DNA of 12,883 bases from Bacillota bacterium (GCA_021820805.1 JAKADF010000035.1:1-12883), one strand, 5' to 3'; numbered from the stretch's first letter, positions 6,004 to 12,883 are shown. A program made the numbers and translations. Notes: a model not told the origin generated them from the letters alone.

Positions 6004-7050
6004 ATGAAGCGAGCATACGCAATTACAGTTGGAGTTGTTGCCGCCGCATCTGTAACCATTCTGAATTACTCTGTACTTTCCAACCAACTCCACCAAAAAT
6101 TCATATTGGATGGAATAGCCAGATCACAAAACTGGTCAGGATATATTGATAAAACGAACAGAAGTCCATACACAGATATTACCGGAAGTTGGACAGTGCC
6201 AAACGTTACCGGTTCAAATCAGTCTGCAAATGCGCAATGGATTGGTTTGGGTGGTGTCCTAAGTCACGATTTACTTCAAATGGGGACTTTGGAGACAATC
6301 CAAAACGGCCAGCAAGTCGATGAATTATTTTGGGAAAAGCTACCGAAAGTTGCTGCCCCAATTGCAGATGTACAACCTGGTGACAAGATCAATACGGAAA
6401 TAAAACATCTTGAGGGAAATACGTGGCAACTCATTGCGAAAATATCAAACGGATCAAAAACGATTACAAAAAATGTCGATGTGTCCTTGAACTCTCGTTA
6501 CACAAACCAAATTGAACAAACTGCCGAATGGATCAGTGAGGATCCTGAAAATGGGGATCATAAGATTATGCTAATGGCGGAAGCTGGAAAAGTGACTTTC
6601 ACCGATGCAACCGTCAACAATAATTCAATTTCACAAGTAAATGCTTCAACTTTAAAAACCGTATTAATTGACTCTCCAAATGGAGAGGTTGTTGTTCCAA
6701 CAAAGCTAAGAAACAATGGAACTTCGTTTTCAACTCTGCCTGAATCACAATTAAATGTTCCCAAAAATATCCAAGTTGATCTAGGAACAACTCTACCGTT
6801 AAATATACCCTTACAAAACAACGTAATAGGTGACAATAGCTTCACTCAAATGTGGAACCAGATAGCTCAAATGAATAGCCAAATTAATCACATGATTGAA
6901 CAATGGACAAAAACAGCTCAGGTACAATCAGTACAAGGAATACCATGGACTGAACAACTTGACTTCGGGAGTAATAACAACTCAAAGATTCAGACTTGGT
7001 TCGGGGACACAGATAGTTGGCATTGGACTGTTCATGTAGTAAATTATTAA
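6004..7050 (+). CDS. Secreted glutamic peptidase, G1 (eqolisin) family
   Basis: Probable extracellular acid protease using a Gln/Glu pair. The 348-residue product has an N-terminal signal or anchor (about residues 5-24, ASVTILNYSVLS), then a G1 domain at about 40-215: SQNWSGY, SWTVPNV, AQWIGLGG, Gln92 in DLLQMGT as the catalytic Gln, a DELFWEKLP strand, VQPGDKI, and TAEWISEDP, which holds the candidate catalytic Glu (175 or 179). Bacterial members of this family occur mainly in acid-living species (family knowledge). Residues about 230-348 form an extra Asn/Gln-rich C-terminal region with a predicted helix (QMWNQIAQMNSQINHMIEQW) that I do not recognise. ATG 6004 follows AAAGAGG at nine bases. 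A terminator follows the gene. Confidence 0.88.
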   Translation: MKRAYAITVGVVAAASVTILNYSVLSNQLHQKFILDGIARSQNWSGYIDKTNRSPYTDITGSWTVPNVTGSNQSANAQWIGLGGVLSHDLLQMGTLETIQNGQQVDELFWEKLPKVAAPIADVQPGDKINTEIKHLEGNTWQLIAKISNGSKTITKNVDVSLNSRYTNQIEQTAEWISEDPENGDHKIMLMAEAGKVTFTDATVNNNSISQVNASTLKTVLIDSPNGEVVVPTKLRNNGTSFSTLPESQLNVPKNIQVDLGTTLPLNIPLQNNVIGDNSFTQMWNQIAQMNSQINHMIEQWTKTAQVQSVQGIPWTEQLDFGSNNNSKIQTWFGDTDSWHWTVHVVNY

Positions 7051-7093
7051 CTTCTCACACATTAAAACTACTTGGTTTCAAAAAACTTATGTT

Positions 7094-7130
7094 GGCTGCC
7101 TCAGAAAAGAAATTACTGACGGCGGCTTTT
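7094..7130 (+). terminator. Rho-independent terminator after the G1 peptidase gene
   Basis: GCTGCC-TCAG pairs with CTGA-C-GGCGGC (ten pairs with one G.T and one bulge), with an 11-base A-rich loop and TTTTCT directly after. It lies about 45 bases beyond the stop codon. Confidence 0.6.
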
Positions 7131-7232
7131 CTATCTAGCCTATGATAGAGCAGATGTACTTACTGAATCTCAATTGTCCCAAAAATTAACGATACTAATG
7201 TCTTTTTTAGGATTCGATTTGAGGACAGTCAC

Positions 7233-7610
7233 TTAATTTTTCAAGTAAATATTCACAAAGGAAGTCTCACCTTTAAGCTGAAGAACTAATTTCAAACGAG
7301 TAGCTAGACAATTCGGTTCTTTACACAAACCTGGAACAAAATCTTCGGTTCTTTGCACATTCTGAATTATATCCACATCCCTTGACATGCCTAGATAGTG
7401 CACACCGCCCTCGGTCCGAAAAACAGAGTGCGAGAAATGCTCTCGATGACCGCCATCGAACCATTGCCCCGCCAAATAGGTTTTGACAAATACTCTAAAA
7501 AAGTGGTTCAGGAAGAGAAACAAGGTTGGTTCGAAATGAGTGACGGCATGGCTTAAATGGTTGCTCAGAACGGTCGTGGAAACTTTACCACAACGGATAG
7601 AAGAGCACAT
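7233..7610 (-). CDS. Unrecognised 125-codon ORF, doubtful
   Basis: An open frame of 125 codons from the ATG at 7610, open for ten further codons upstream. There is no ribosome binding site before the ATG. The product is rich in His, Phe and Arg, has no clear signal peptide, and contains a plausible soluble stretch (LAGQWFDGGHREHFSHSVFR, GGVHYLGMSRDVD). No family is recognised. Other frames here are full of stops, which slightly favours coding. It is either an orphan gene or a chance ORF in a degraded area next to the broken lipoprotein gene. Confidence 0.25.
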   Translation of the reverse strand: MCSSIRCGKVSTTVLSNHLSHAVTHFEPTLFLFLNHFFRVFVKTYLAGQWFDGGHREHFSHSVFRTEGGVHYLGMSRDVDIIQNVQRTEDFVPGLCKEPNCLATRLKLVLQLKGETSFVNIYLKN

Positions 7611-7755
7611 TGTTAGGATATAAATTTTTGGATAGGATTAACCGTAATCTTTCTCACTTAATTTTGTGAATCGTGAGGACTGATGGATAATCACCTGTTG
7701 CTTGACCTCATAATACGAACCTGCCCAAGAGCGACATTGCAGCACTCATTTAGAT

Positions 7756-7769
7756 AATGAATATTCATT
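7756..7769. repeat. 14-bp perfect palindrome
   Basis: AATGAATATTCATT is its own reverse complement, lying between the unrecognised minus-strand ORF and the 3' end of the lipoprotein pseudogene. AT-rich palindromes of this size can arise by chance, so an operator role is only possible. Confidence 0.3.
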
Positions 7770-7822
7770 CAAAAATCAACGCACGGATTCTTAGAGTTAT
7801 GCCCCCGTTCAGGAAGCTCCAC

Positions 7823-8314
7823 TCAAAACTTAGGTAGATTGTTGATATACCATGTGTTGTTTTGTTTCACTACAGTGAGCGTTTTAGGATTTGGACGGGG
7901 ACGCCCTTTGGGGCCGTAAAGCCCCGTGGCATTGCCATACATCCACACATGGAATTGGTACTCGGTATCGGACACTTTTTTGTATCCAACTACTTCATAA
8001 CTCGAATGACCAGGAGGTACCTGTGTAAAGTATTGTCCCAACTTTGTAGCTGTTTTACTTTGTTTTACATTCGAACTGAGTAGTGCGATGCCATCTTTAG
8101 AGTCGAGCGTAAGCCAATCGTTCAAAAAATTATCTACTGTTGCACTGGCTTGGAAATAACTGTTTGGCAACGTGGCCAAAGAGCTGTTATTTGCTACCGT
8201 CATTTATTGTGCCTTGTTGCCTGTTTTCTGCGCTGAACTGGTTGAAATTGAACACCCGGCTAACGATAATGCTGCAACAGTAGTGATACAGAGCGTAATT
8301 ATACTGTTTTTCAC
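7823..8314 (-). pseudogene. Lipoprotein gene, nonsense-mutated and cut from its promoter by IS256
   Basis: The frame from GTG 8314 encodes a classic lipoprotein signal: KNSIITLCITTVAALSLAGC with lipobox LAGC and Cys21, then a Ser/Thr/Gln linker. Codon 37 is TAA (8204-8206), immediately followed in frame by ATG and the rest of the mature domain (126 codons, 7823-8203). That domain is a small alpha+beta fold (TVDNFLNDWLTLDSKDG, YEVVGYKKVSDTEYQFHVW, TLTVVKQNNTWYINNLP) resembling NTF2-like or DUF4878-like lipoprotein domains; this is a loose assignment. The IS256 element begins at 8322, and its 8-bp target duplication (8314-8321) contains the first base of the start codon. The original Shine-Dalgarno site and promoter now lie beyond 9677. 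The downstream part could be made only without its export signal. Confidence 0.85.
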
Positions 8315-8321
8315 GTTTATC
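8314..8321. repeat. IS256 target-site duplication, left copy
   Basis: CGTTTATC, identical to 9678-9685. Eight bases is the usual duplication length for IS256-family elements. Confidence 0.9.
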
Positions 8322-8345
8322 GATGACGTAAAATAAGTTGTGTAA
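8322..8345 (+). repeat. IS256 left inverted repeat
   Basis: Shares the inner AAGTTGTGTAA and seven of the 13 outer bases with the right end. Confidence 0.75.
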
Positions 8346-8415
8346 GGTCTAGCAGATAATAAAAAAGTAGGGTACTCTCAAGTTTGCCTAGAACAATGAG
8401 AGGAGAATCCCTACT

Positions 8416-9610
8416 ATGCTACAGATTTACAAAGATGTGCTTGCCCTTCAATTACAAAATGAGGTAACAAGATTTATCCAGGAACGCCTTGAGCTTATGA
8501 TGCGTGAAGAGCTAGATAACTTTTTGCGGGTTGAACATCCCAACGAAAAAAACGCTCGCAATGGCTACTACAATCGAGATTTGGAGACCAGGTTCGGAAA
8601 AGTTGAGGACCTAAATGTTCCTCGCGACCGTCAAGGGGATTTCCACACCCTGTTGTTTGAGCCATATAGTCGCCGAGACAACTGGTTGGAGGAAGCAGTC
8701 ATATCCATGTACAAGGGTGGAATGAGTACCCGTGACATTGCTCAATTCATCGAGAAAATGTATGGAACCAAGTACTCCCCAACCACGATTACCAATATAA
8801 CAAACGTCGTTCTGGCTGACGTGGATGCCTGGAGAAAACGGCCATTAAAGAAACGCTACTCAGTTTTGTACATGGACGGCCTGTACGTCGCCTTGAAACG
8901 GGATACAGTTGAGAATGAATCGATTTACGTTGTCATGGGAATCGATGAAGAAGGCCACCGCCAGATACTTGGCTACTACGTTGGTGGTAAGGAAACATCG
9001 GAGAACTGCAGAGAGATTTTCGCTGACCTGCGGCGCCGTGGAGTCGAGGAAGTGTTAATCGGTGTAGCAGATGGCCTAACAGGCTTGAAGGATGCATTTC
9101 TAGACATTTTCCCGAAAGCAGACTTCCAACGCTGCGTTGTTCATAAGCTAAGAAATATCATTGGCAAGGTCCGGGCCAAGGACAAGCCTGCAATACTCGG
9201 TGATCTGAAGGGGGTGTACTCAAGCCCAACAAAAGAGGAAGCATTAGCATGCTTTAAATCATTCGAGCGTAAATGGAACACTAAGTACCCTAGAGAAGTA
9301 CAGTCTTGGCGAGACGATTTGGAAGACTTACTTTCTCTACAAGTACCCAGAAATGATCCGTTACGCACTCTACACGACAAACTCAATTGAGCGAACCATA
9401 AAAGAAATTAGGAAGCGACTTCGCCCAATGAACAGCATTGCAAATCTAGAAGCGGCAGAAAAAATAACTTATCTGTTCGCTAAAGGATATAACGAAAAAT
9501 GGGGGAAGCGAGCCCTGCGTGGCTTTGTGGATGAAAAAGTCCAGGCCACACTGCGGGAACTATTCTCCCAAAGATATGGAAATACTAACAAGCAAGAAGA
9601 GGTCAAATAA
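8416..9610 (+). pseudogene. IS256-family (mutator-type) transposase, frameshifted
   Basis: DDE transposase that would move the element by cut-out and copy. ATG 8416 follows AGAGGAG. The first frame (324 codons, to 9390) contains the catalytic Asp154 (LYMDGLYV), Asp219 (VADGLTGLKDAF) and the conserved CVVHKLRN motif. Near 9331-9337 the sequence shifts frame: the normal continuation (LYKYPEMIRYALYTTNSIER to the C-terminus GNTNKQEEVK) is in the frame that ends at 9610. The catalytic Glu (in NSIERT) and the last 85 or so residues are therefore lost from the first product, which ends in about 17 wrong residues. IS256 transposases are not known to need frameshifting, so I read this as a mutation or a sequencing error. 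Confidence 0.92.
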
Positions 9611-9653
9611 CAAACAAATACATAGGCAACTTGGTGAGGCCCTATAGGTCCAT

Positions 9654-9677
9654 TTACACAACTTTCTTGACGGTACC
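9654..9677 (-). repeat. IS256 right inverted repeat
   Basis: Reading inward on the minus strand it begins GGTACCGTCAAGAAAG and continues TTGTGTAA, matching the left end at 18 of 24 positions. Confidence 0.75.
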
Positions 9678-9685
9678 CGTTTATC
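9678..9685. repeat. IS256 target-site duplication, right copy
   Basis: CGTTTATC, identical to 8314-8321. Removing the element and one copy rejoins GAGGTGATAAAC directly to the GTG start of the lipoprotein gene. Confidence 0.9.
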
Positions 9686-9725
9686 ACCTCTGATTCGTTC
9701 TACAAGGGTAACAGTATTTGGTCAA
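9684..9725 (-). promoter_or_regulatory. Stranded promoter and ribosome binding site of the lipoprotein gene
   Basis: On the minus strand: TTGACC (9720-9725), a 17-base spacer and TAGAAC (9697-9702) form a good sigma-A type promoter. AGAGGTGA (9684-9691) follows as a Shine-Dalgarno site. Before the insertion this site lay five bases from the GTG now at 8314. It now directs transcription into the right end of IS256, antisense to the transposase. Confidence 0.65.
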
Positions 9726-9908
9726 GAAACGTGACAAGGATCTCTCGAGCATTCCCGCCCAGACGTTCAATAATATCGAATCAACCTTACCGAATATTCA
9801 CGCAAGAGAAGATAGATCAGCCGTTAATATTTTTGTCTCAGCCACTTATAGAGGATCTTTGTTAAGTTTAAGTGGATCCGGATACTGGTCAACGAATTAT
9901 GGAAGGAA

Positions 9909-11279
9909 TCATTTGATTAACGTCGAAGTGTTATTTTGAACCACCCAACTGTATCCGTCGTTGCTGGTCTTTAGAATTTTAGTACGAATTTGCCCATTTT
10001 GCGAGTTAACATACTTTAAAAGAATCCACCCCGTTTTCTGTGTAACCATATCTAACTGTTTCACTCTAAACCCGCTGCTGAACAATGTTTTTAAACGACT
10101 AGTATTTTGGATAGTTGACCAGGACATTCCGCCGTTAGTCGTTTGTGCAAATGGTGTACCAGTACTTCCGATTATCCATCCATCTTGAGCGTTTAAAAAA
10201 GACTGTCTGACATGATCATCGTTTTGACTAAGGGAAACAATTGATCCAATTGCCCAGGACTTTCCCGTGTTCGTCGTGCGATAACTAACCAAACGATTTT
10301 TTCCTTCTTGGAAGTACTGGATCAATTCCGTACCCGCACTGCCTGAGAACACGGGTTTACATTCTGTGGTCATAAAGCCGTTTTGATACTCCTTCGGAAT
10401 GGGAAGGTGAATCGCTCCCCATTCTGTTCCGGCTGTGTGGGTATAGTACAATGAAGCCATCGTTTTCATCACGACGTTACCAACAGCTACCCAACCATCC
10501 CGAGTATTCGTAAAGGACATAGGCATCGGGACATCCAGTTCTGGTAGTGCATGTGGCGTTGCGTTTTTGTTAGGTACGTAACCCCCGGATGACGAAACCA
10601 TTGTCCAGGTCTTTCCACCATCATCCGTGTGATAGATGGTTGTGTCACCTTGGTTCATCACACCTCCAGAAAATGCTTGAATCCATCCATCTTTGGCTGA
10701 TGAAAAATCAATCTGCCTCACGTAGCCGGCGACTGCTATCACATTTTTCGTGTGCAATGTCCATGTACGACCGCCATCGGTCGTAATTAACACGTAAAGG
10801 ACATTACCTTGCTTTTGCACCGCAATCCATGCAATCCACCCTTTGTTTATGGATTCGAATGAGGCAACAGGCGGATAATCCTCCGTATTCAACATTGGCA
10901 CATCAGGAACTAAGATATGTGTCCAGTGAGTACCACCATCAGTCGTTCGCCAGATATTGAAGTGACCCGCAGAATATCCTGCAACATACCCCGTTTGGGA
11001 TCCGATCATATCTATATACGTCACATATGAAGACGTTGAGTTAGATGGAAAATCCGTATTCTGAGCAGTTGTTGGCGCTGAAGAGTTGCTTGTAAGACTG
11101 CCGTTTGATTGCGTGGTTGTGTTTTTCACTTGCTTGGCGGTATTCTTAGCTGATGTGGTGATAACATTTGTTGCTTGAGCGGTTCCTGAACTCACTTCTG
11201 CGATCGTTCCGCATCCTGCAATAACTCCAACAATGCCTAATGCCACGCCTACTAAAGCAAACTGTCTACACCGCTTCAT
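9909..11279 (-). CDS. Surface lipoprotein with seven Asp-box (BNR/Ycf48-like) repeats
   Basis: The 456-residue product starts at ATG 11279, ten bases after GGGGAGG (11290-11296); a longer frame reaching 11399 has no site. A lipoprotein signal ends at IAGC with Cys23. A Thr/Ser/Asn-rich linker follows to about 85. Seven Asp-box-like turns come at about residues 110, 165, 217, 278, 333, 378 and 436 (for example RTTDGGTHW, TTDGGRTW, HTDDGGKTW, TTNGGMSW), each preceded by a GW- or GY-type strand (KDGWIQAF, RDGWVAVG). Spacing of 45-60 residues indicates a complete seven-bladed propeller. Boxes 4 and 5 lack the Asp-Gly pattern. The Ycf48/sialidase-like fold is used for binding; no catalytic residues are evident. 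Role unknown, outside face of the membrane. Confidence 0.9.
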   Translation of the reverse strand: MKRCRQFALVGVALGIVGVIAGCGTIAEVSSGTAQATNVITTSAKNTAKQVKNTTTQSNGSLTSNSSAPTTAQNTDFPSNSTSSYVTYIDMIGSQTGYVAGYSAGHFNIWRTTDGGTHWTHILVPDVPMLNTEDYPPVASFESINKGWIAWIAVQKQGNVLYVLITTDGGRTWTLHTKNVIAVAGYVRQIDFSSAKDGWIQAFSGGVMNQGDTTIYHTDDGGKTWTMVSSSGGYVPNKNATPHALPELDVPMPMSFTNTRDGWVAVGNVVMKTMASLYYTHTAGTEWGAIHLPIPKEYQNGFMTTECKPVFSGSAGTELIQYFQEGKNRLVSYRTTNTGKSWAIGSIVSLSQNDDHVRQSFLNAQDGWIIGSTGTPFAQTTNGGMSWSTIQNTSRLKTLFSSGFRVKQLDMVTQKTGWILLKYVNSQNGQIRTKILKTSNDGYSWVVQNNTSTLIK

Positions 11280-11321
11280 ATAATGATTGCCTCCCCTTGC
11301 GTCACACAAGTCAGACGAAAC

Positions 11322-11338
11322 AAACTTATATAAAGTTT
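11322..11338. promoter_or_regulatory. AT-rich palindrome in the propeller-lipoprotein leader
   Basis: AAACTTATATAAAGTTT: six-base arms around ATATA, 43 bases upstream of the start codon. On the minus strand it contains TATAAG, a possible -10, so it could be a promoter overlapped by an operator. No strong -35 is placed correctly. Confidence 0.3.
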
Positions 11339-11408
11339 CATTTAATTTTCTTATAAAGGGAGAGTGGTTACTATTGTACATGCTGACCGTTTGTGACATA
11401 TGGATAAC

Positions 11409-11625
11409 TCAATGGAATTGAATGGCTATGTATTTCACCCGTGTTACCCGAATCCGTTCTTCTCTAAGTTGAAAATCCCGTTCAACAACTATGTGCAGTT
11501 GCAGAACAAAGGTGTCGAACACTCATCCCCAAATAAGGATTAGGGAGCATCCGGCTGTTGTACCGTACGGGCGATCGAAGATGATATAAATCTTGGTATT
11601 GGCTGGCCGTCTGAAATGTATTAAA
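11409..11625 (-). other. Coding-like remnant upstream of the propeller lipoprotein
   Basis: One minus-strand frame is open across this stretch except for a single TGA. It includes KIYIIFDRPYGTTAGCS, then the stop, then VFDTFVLQLHIVVERDFQLR and IRVTRVKYIAIQFH. The alternating hydrophobic/charged pattern looks coding, but there is no start signal and no family match. It could be a separate relic or the eroded end of the LssY-like gene. Confidence 0.25.
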
Positions 11626-12356
11626 TTAATTAGCCAACGAATACGTAGTGAGCGTTTGTTCCCAAAAGATGCTCCATAAATCAAATGACCTATTCTTCAT
11701 CGTCACTGCTGCCAAGCATTTTTGGATAATGTAGACGGGTTGAAGACCAACCGTAGACAGGATGACACCCTGACCATCCGAGAAATACCATTCTCCTTCA
11801 CCATTCTTGCCAAATAAGTTGGGTTGAGCGAACTCAGTCAAAGTCGAAAATTTTATGTATGTTTTAGTGCTTGAAATACTTTATCTATTTCTTGTTCCAC
11901 ATTTGATGCTATGTGGTGTGTAGGCATATCTGTTGAGCCACTAGTTCAATTCCGATATCATAAGTAGCAGAACCAACCCAAACCTCTTGCGAACCGATTG
12001 TCGCATGCGTGTCCCATAGTCCGATGTGACCTCTGATTCGCGCTGTGTTTGTCGCTCTTTCAAACACCATATCCTGCCTTCTATGAAATAGATACAGGGT
12101 GCTCACTGGGGCATCCGGATAAGGTCGGTTTGCAAGTGAGTCCACTGCGATTTTTGCACTGGACTATACGGTGATAGGATCTGGAATCTTCCACCCTACT
12201 TTGATAAATACATTTTGAATTGCAGATGGATCCCTATAAACAGTGCGTTTATTGCATCCTCAGGTTTTCTTAATGCGTCCTGCGTTAACTATTAGGGTCT
12301 TCTCACGAAACGGAAAAATCGCACGGTTAACACCCTAGGTCGTAGTTTCCCTTCAA
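11626..12356 (-). pseudogene. LssY_C-domain-like gene, multiply frameshifted
   Basis: Pieces in all three minus-strand frames join in order into one protein of about 240 residues. From a TTG at 12356 (AAGGA five bases upstream) they run: MKGNYDLG; NRAIFPFREKTLIVNAGRI; PEDAINALFIG; DPSAIQNVFIKVGWKIPDP; a TAG stop; APVSTLYLFHRRQDMVFER, GHIGLWDT and VWVGSATYDIGIELV; a shift; DMPTHHIASNVEQEID; a shift; and FGKNGEGEWYFSDGQGVILS to a TAA at 11626. The order of GW-DP, APVS-LY, QD-F, H-LW, WVGSATYD-GIE and THHI motifs matches my memory of the LssY C-terminal domain (PF14067), whose function is unknown. At least four frameshifts and one stop show it is dead. It directly follows the ABC ATPase gene (15 bases), so it was probably in that operon. 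Confidence 0.7.
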
Positions 12357-12371
12357 CTAAATCCTTAGAAG

Positions 12372-12883
12372 TCATTCGATATATGGAGGATCAGGGACAG
12401 TGAATGTATATATTTGTCCCACCTCTGTATCAGCATTAATTGGTACGGCAATTTCAATAATAGCATCGTTAAACTGACCCGTTTCTACAACGATTCGAAA
12501 TTCTCCTTCATGCAAAAATCGTTGTTTCACTAAGCCACAAAGTACGGGTCCTAAGGTTGGATGCGCACCAGGAATAACATGGTTCGGGTGAAATGCGAAT
12601 CGATGAGCATTCTCATCATGGAGCAAATGTGTGTATCCAAGTAGCTTCGCCACCTCCCATGAACTCGGTGAAAGCATGACCTGTTCAGGTGTTCCTTCTT
12701 GCAGAATTTCTCCATGATCGATAATGCCAATCTGATCCGCCATACGCTGTGCTTCTGCCAATTGATGAGTGACCATCATGACTGTTGTGCCCAATTTGTC
12801 ACGCAATTCCAGTGTGGCATCTTGGAGTATCCTCCGAAGAGAAGTGTCTAGCGCAGAAAATGCTTCATCCAGAAGAAGTGTCT
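12372..12883 (-). CDS. ABC transporter ATP-binding protein, C-terminal part
   Basis: Importer-type ATPase that couples ATP hydrolysis to uptake by a membrane permease. The gene runs off the window, so Walker A and the signature motif are not seen. What is visible: Walker B with catalytic Glu (TLLLDEAFSALD, including the D-loop), then the H-loop (MMVTHQLAEAQRMADQI), IGIIDHGEILQEGTPEQV, and a C-terminal regulatory region of about 80 residues (GPVLCGLVKQRFLHEGEFRI to IYTFTVPDPPYIE) resembling a TOBE domain. This arrangement fits molybdate-, sulfate-, iron- or polyamine-type importers; the substrate cannot be read from this part. The frame is open across the window edge, so a TTG at 12806 is not the start. 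The LssY-like pseudogene follows 15 bases after the stop. Confidence 0.9.
   Translation of the reverse strand, partial: TLLLDEAFSALDTSLRRILQDATLELRDKLGTTVMMVTHQLAEAQRMADQIGIIDHGEILQEGTPEQVMLSPSSWEVAKLLGYTHLLHDENAHRFAFHPNHVIPGAHPTLGPVLCGLVKQRFLHEGEFRIVVETGQFNDAIIEIAVPINADTEVGQIYTFTVPDPPYIE

Larger units (their letters stand above)
8322..9677 (+). mobile_element. IS256-family insertion sequence, 1356 bp
   Basis: The element is bounded by exact 8-bp direct repeats (CGTTTATC) and by imperfect inverted repeats of about 24 bp (8322-8345 and 9654-9677, 18 of 24 matching, including AAGTTGTGTAA). It carries one mutator-type transposase gene. Length and duplication size agree with IS256 elements. The perfect duplication implies a fairly recent insertion, yet the transposase gene has a frameshift. 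Confidence 0.95.

Noticed and set aside
711..7226. Similar GGATTCGATT...TTGAGG..ACA strings near 711 and 7209
   Set aside because: The match needs a six-base gap and is short; no wider homology is seen.
5532..9805. Repeated 12-mer CGAATATTCACG near 5534 and 9794
   Set aside because: Matches of this length are expected by chance a few times in a window of this size; no further similarity flanks them.
9718..9939. Plus-strand 73-codon ORF in the gap before the propeller gene end
   Set aside because: It starts inside the -35 region of the lipoprotein promoter on the other strand, has no ribosome binding site and no recognised motif.

Overview
The window reads as a Gram-positive (Firmicutes) chromosome segment of moderate to low G+C: AGGAGG-type ribosome binding sites, many short secreted, membrane or lipoprotein genes, and no outer-membrane genes. 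A secreted peptidase of the glutamic (G1/eqolisin) type points to an acid-tolerant Alicyclobacillus-like bacterium. That last step is inference, because the window holds no rRNA or other marker gene.

Layout. Bases 1-730 hold the 3' part of an L,D-transpeptidase gene and a possible CTG-started single-span peptide. A small unknown minus-strand gene follows at 854-1045. A decayed IS3-family element (1121-2444) comes next. About 1 kb of non-coding or eroded DNA follows (2446-3495) with a strong nested hairpin and a promoter-like site. Bases 3496-5304 hold a nonsense-broken small membrane gene (minus), a small membrane ORF, a membrane-anchored HtrA/DegP protease gene and its terminator. After a poor stretch (5305-5824) come a 37-residue membrane peptide gene and the G1-type peptidase gene with its terminator (to 7130). 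On the minus strand lie an unrecognised ORF (7233-7610) and a lipoprotein pseudogene (7823-8314). An IS256-family element (8322-9677, exact 8-bp target duplications) cuts that pseudogene from its promoter and Shine-Dalgarno site at the start codon. The rest of the window is minus strand: an intact seven-repeat Asp-box propeller lipoprotein (9909-11279), a coding-like remnant, a LssY_C-like pseudogene with several frameshifts (11626-12356), and the C-terminal part of an ABC transporter ATPase that runs off the window.

Theme. The intact genes nearly all act in the envelope or outside the cell: wall cross-linking, protein quality control, extracellular proteolysis and a surface propeller. Between them are at least five independently broken loci: both transposases, the small membrane gene, the lipoprotein and the LssY-like gene. 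This looks like an eroding accessory region in which a few secreted-protein genes are still maintained. I do not see a defence system, CRISPR array, tRNA or rRNA. The best leads are the start-codon IS256 insertion, the family of 30-40 residue single-span peptides, two look-alike promoters 7 kb apart, and the unexplained nested hairpin.
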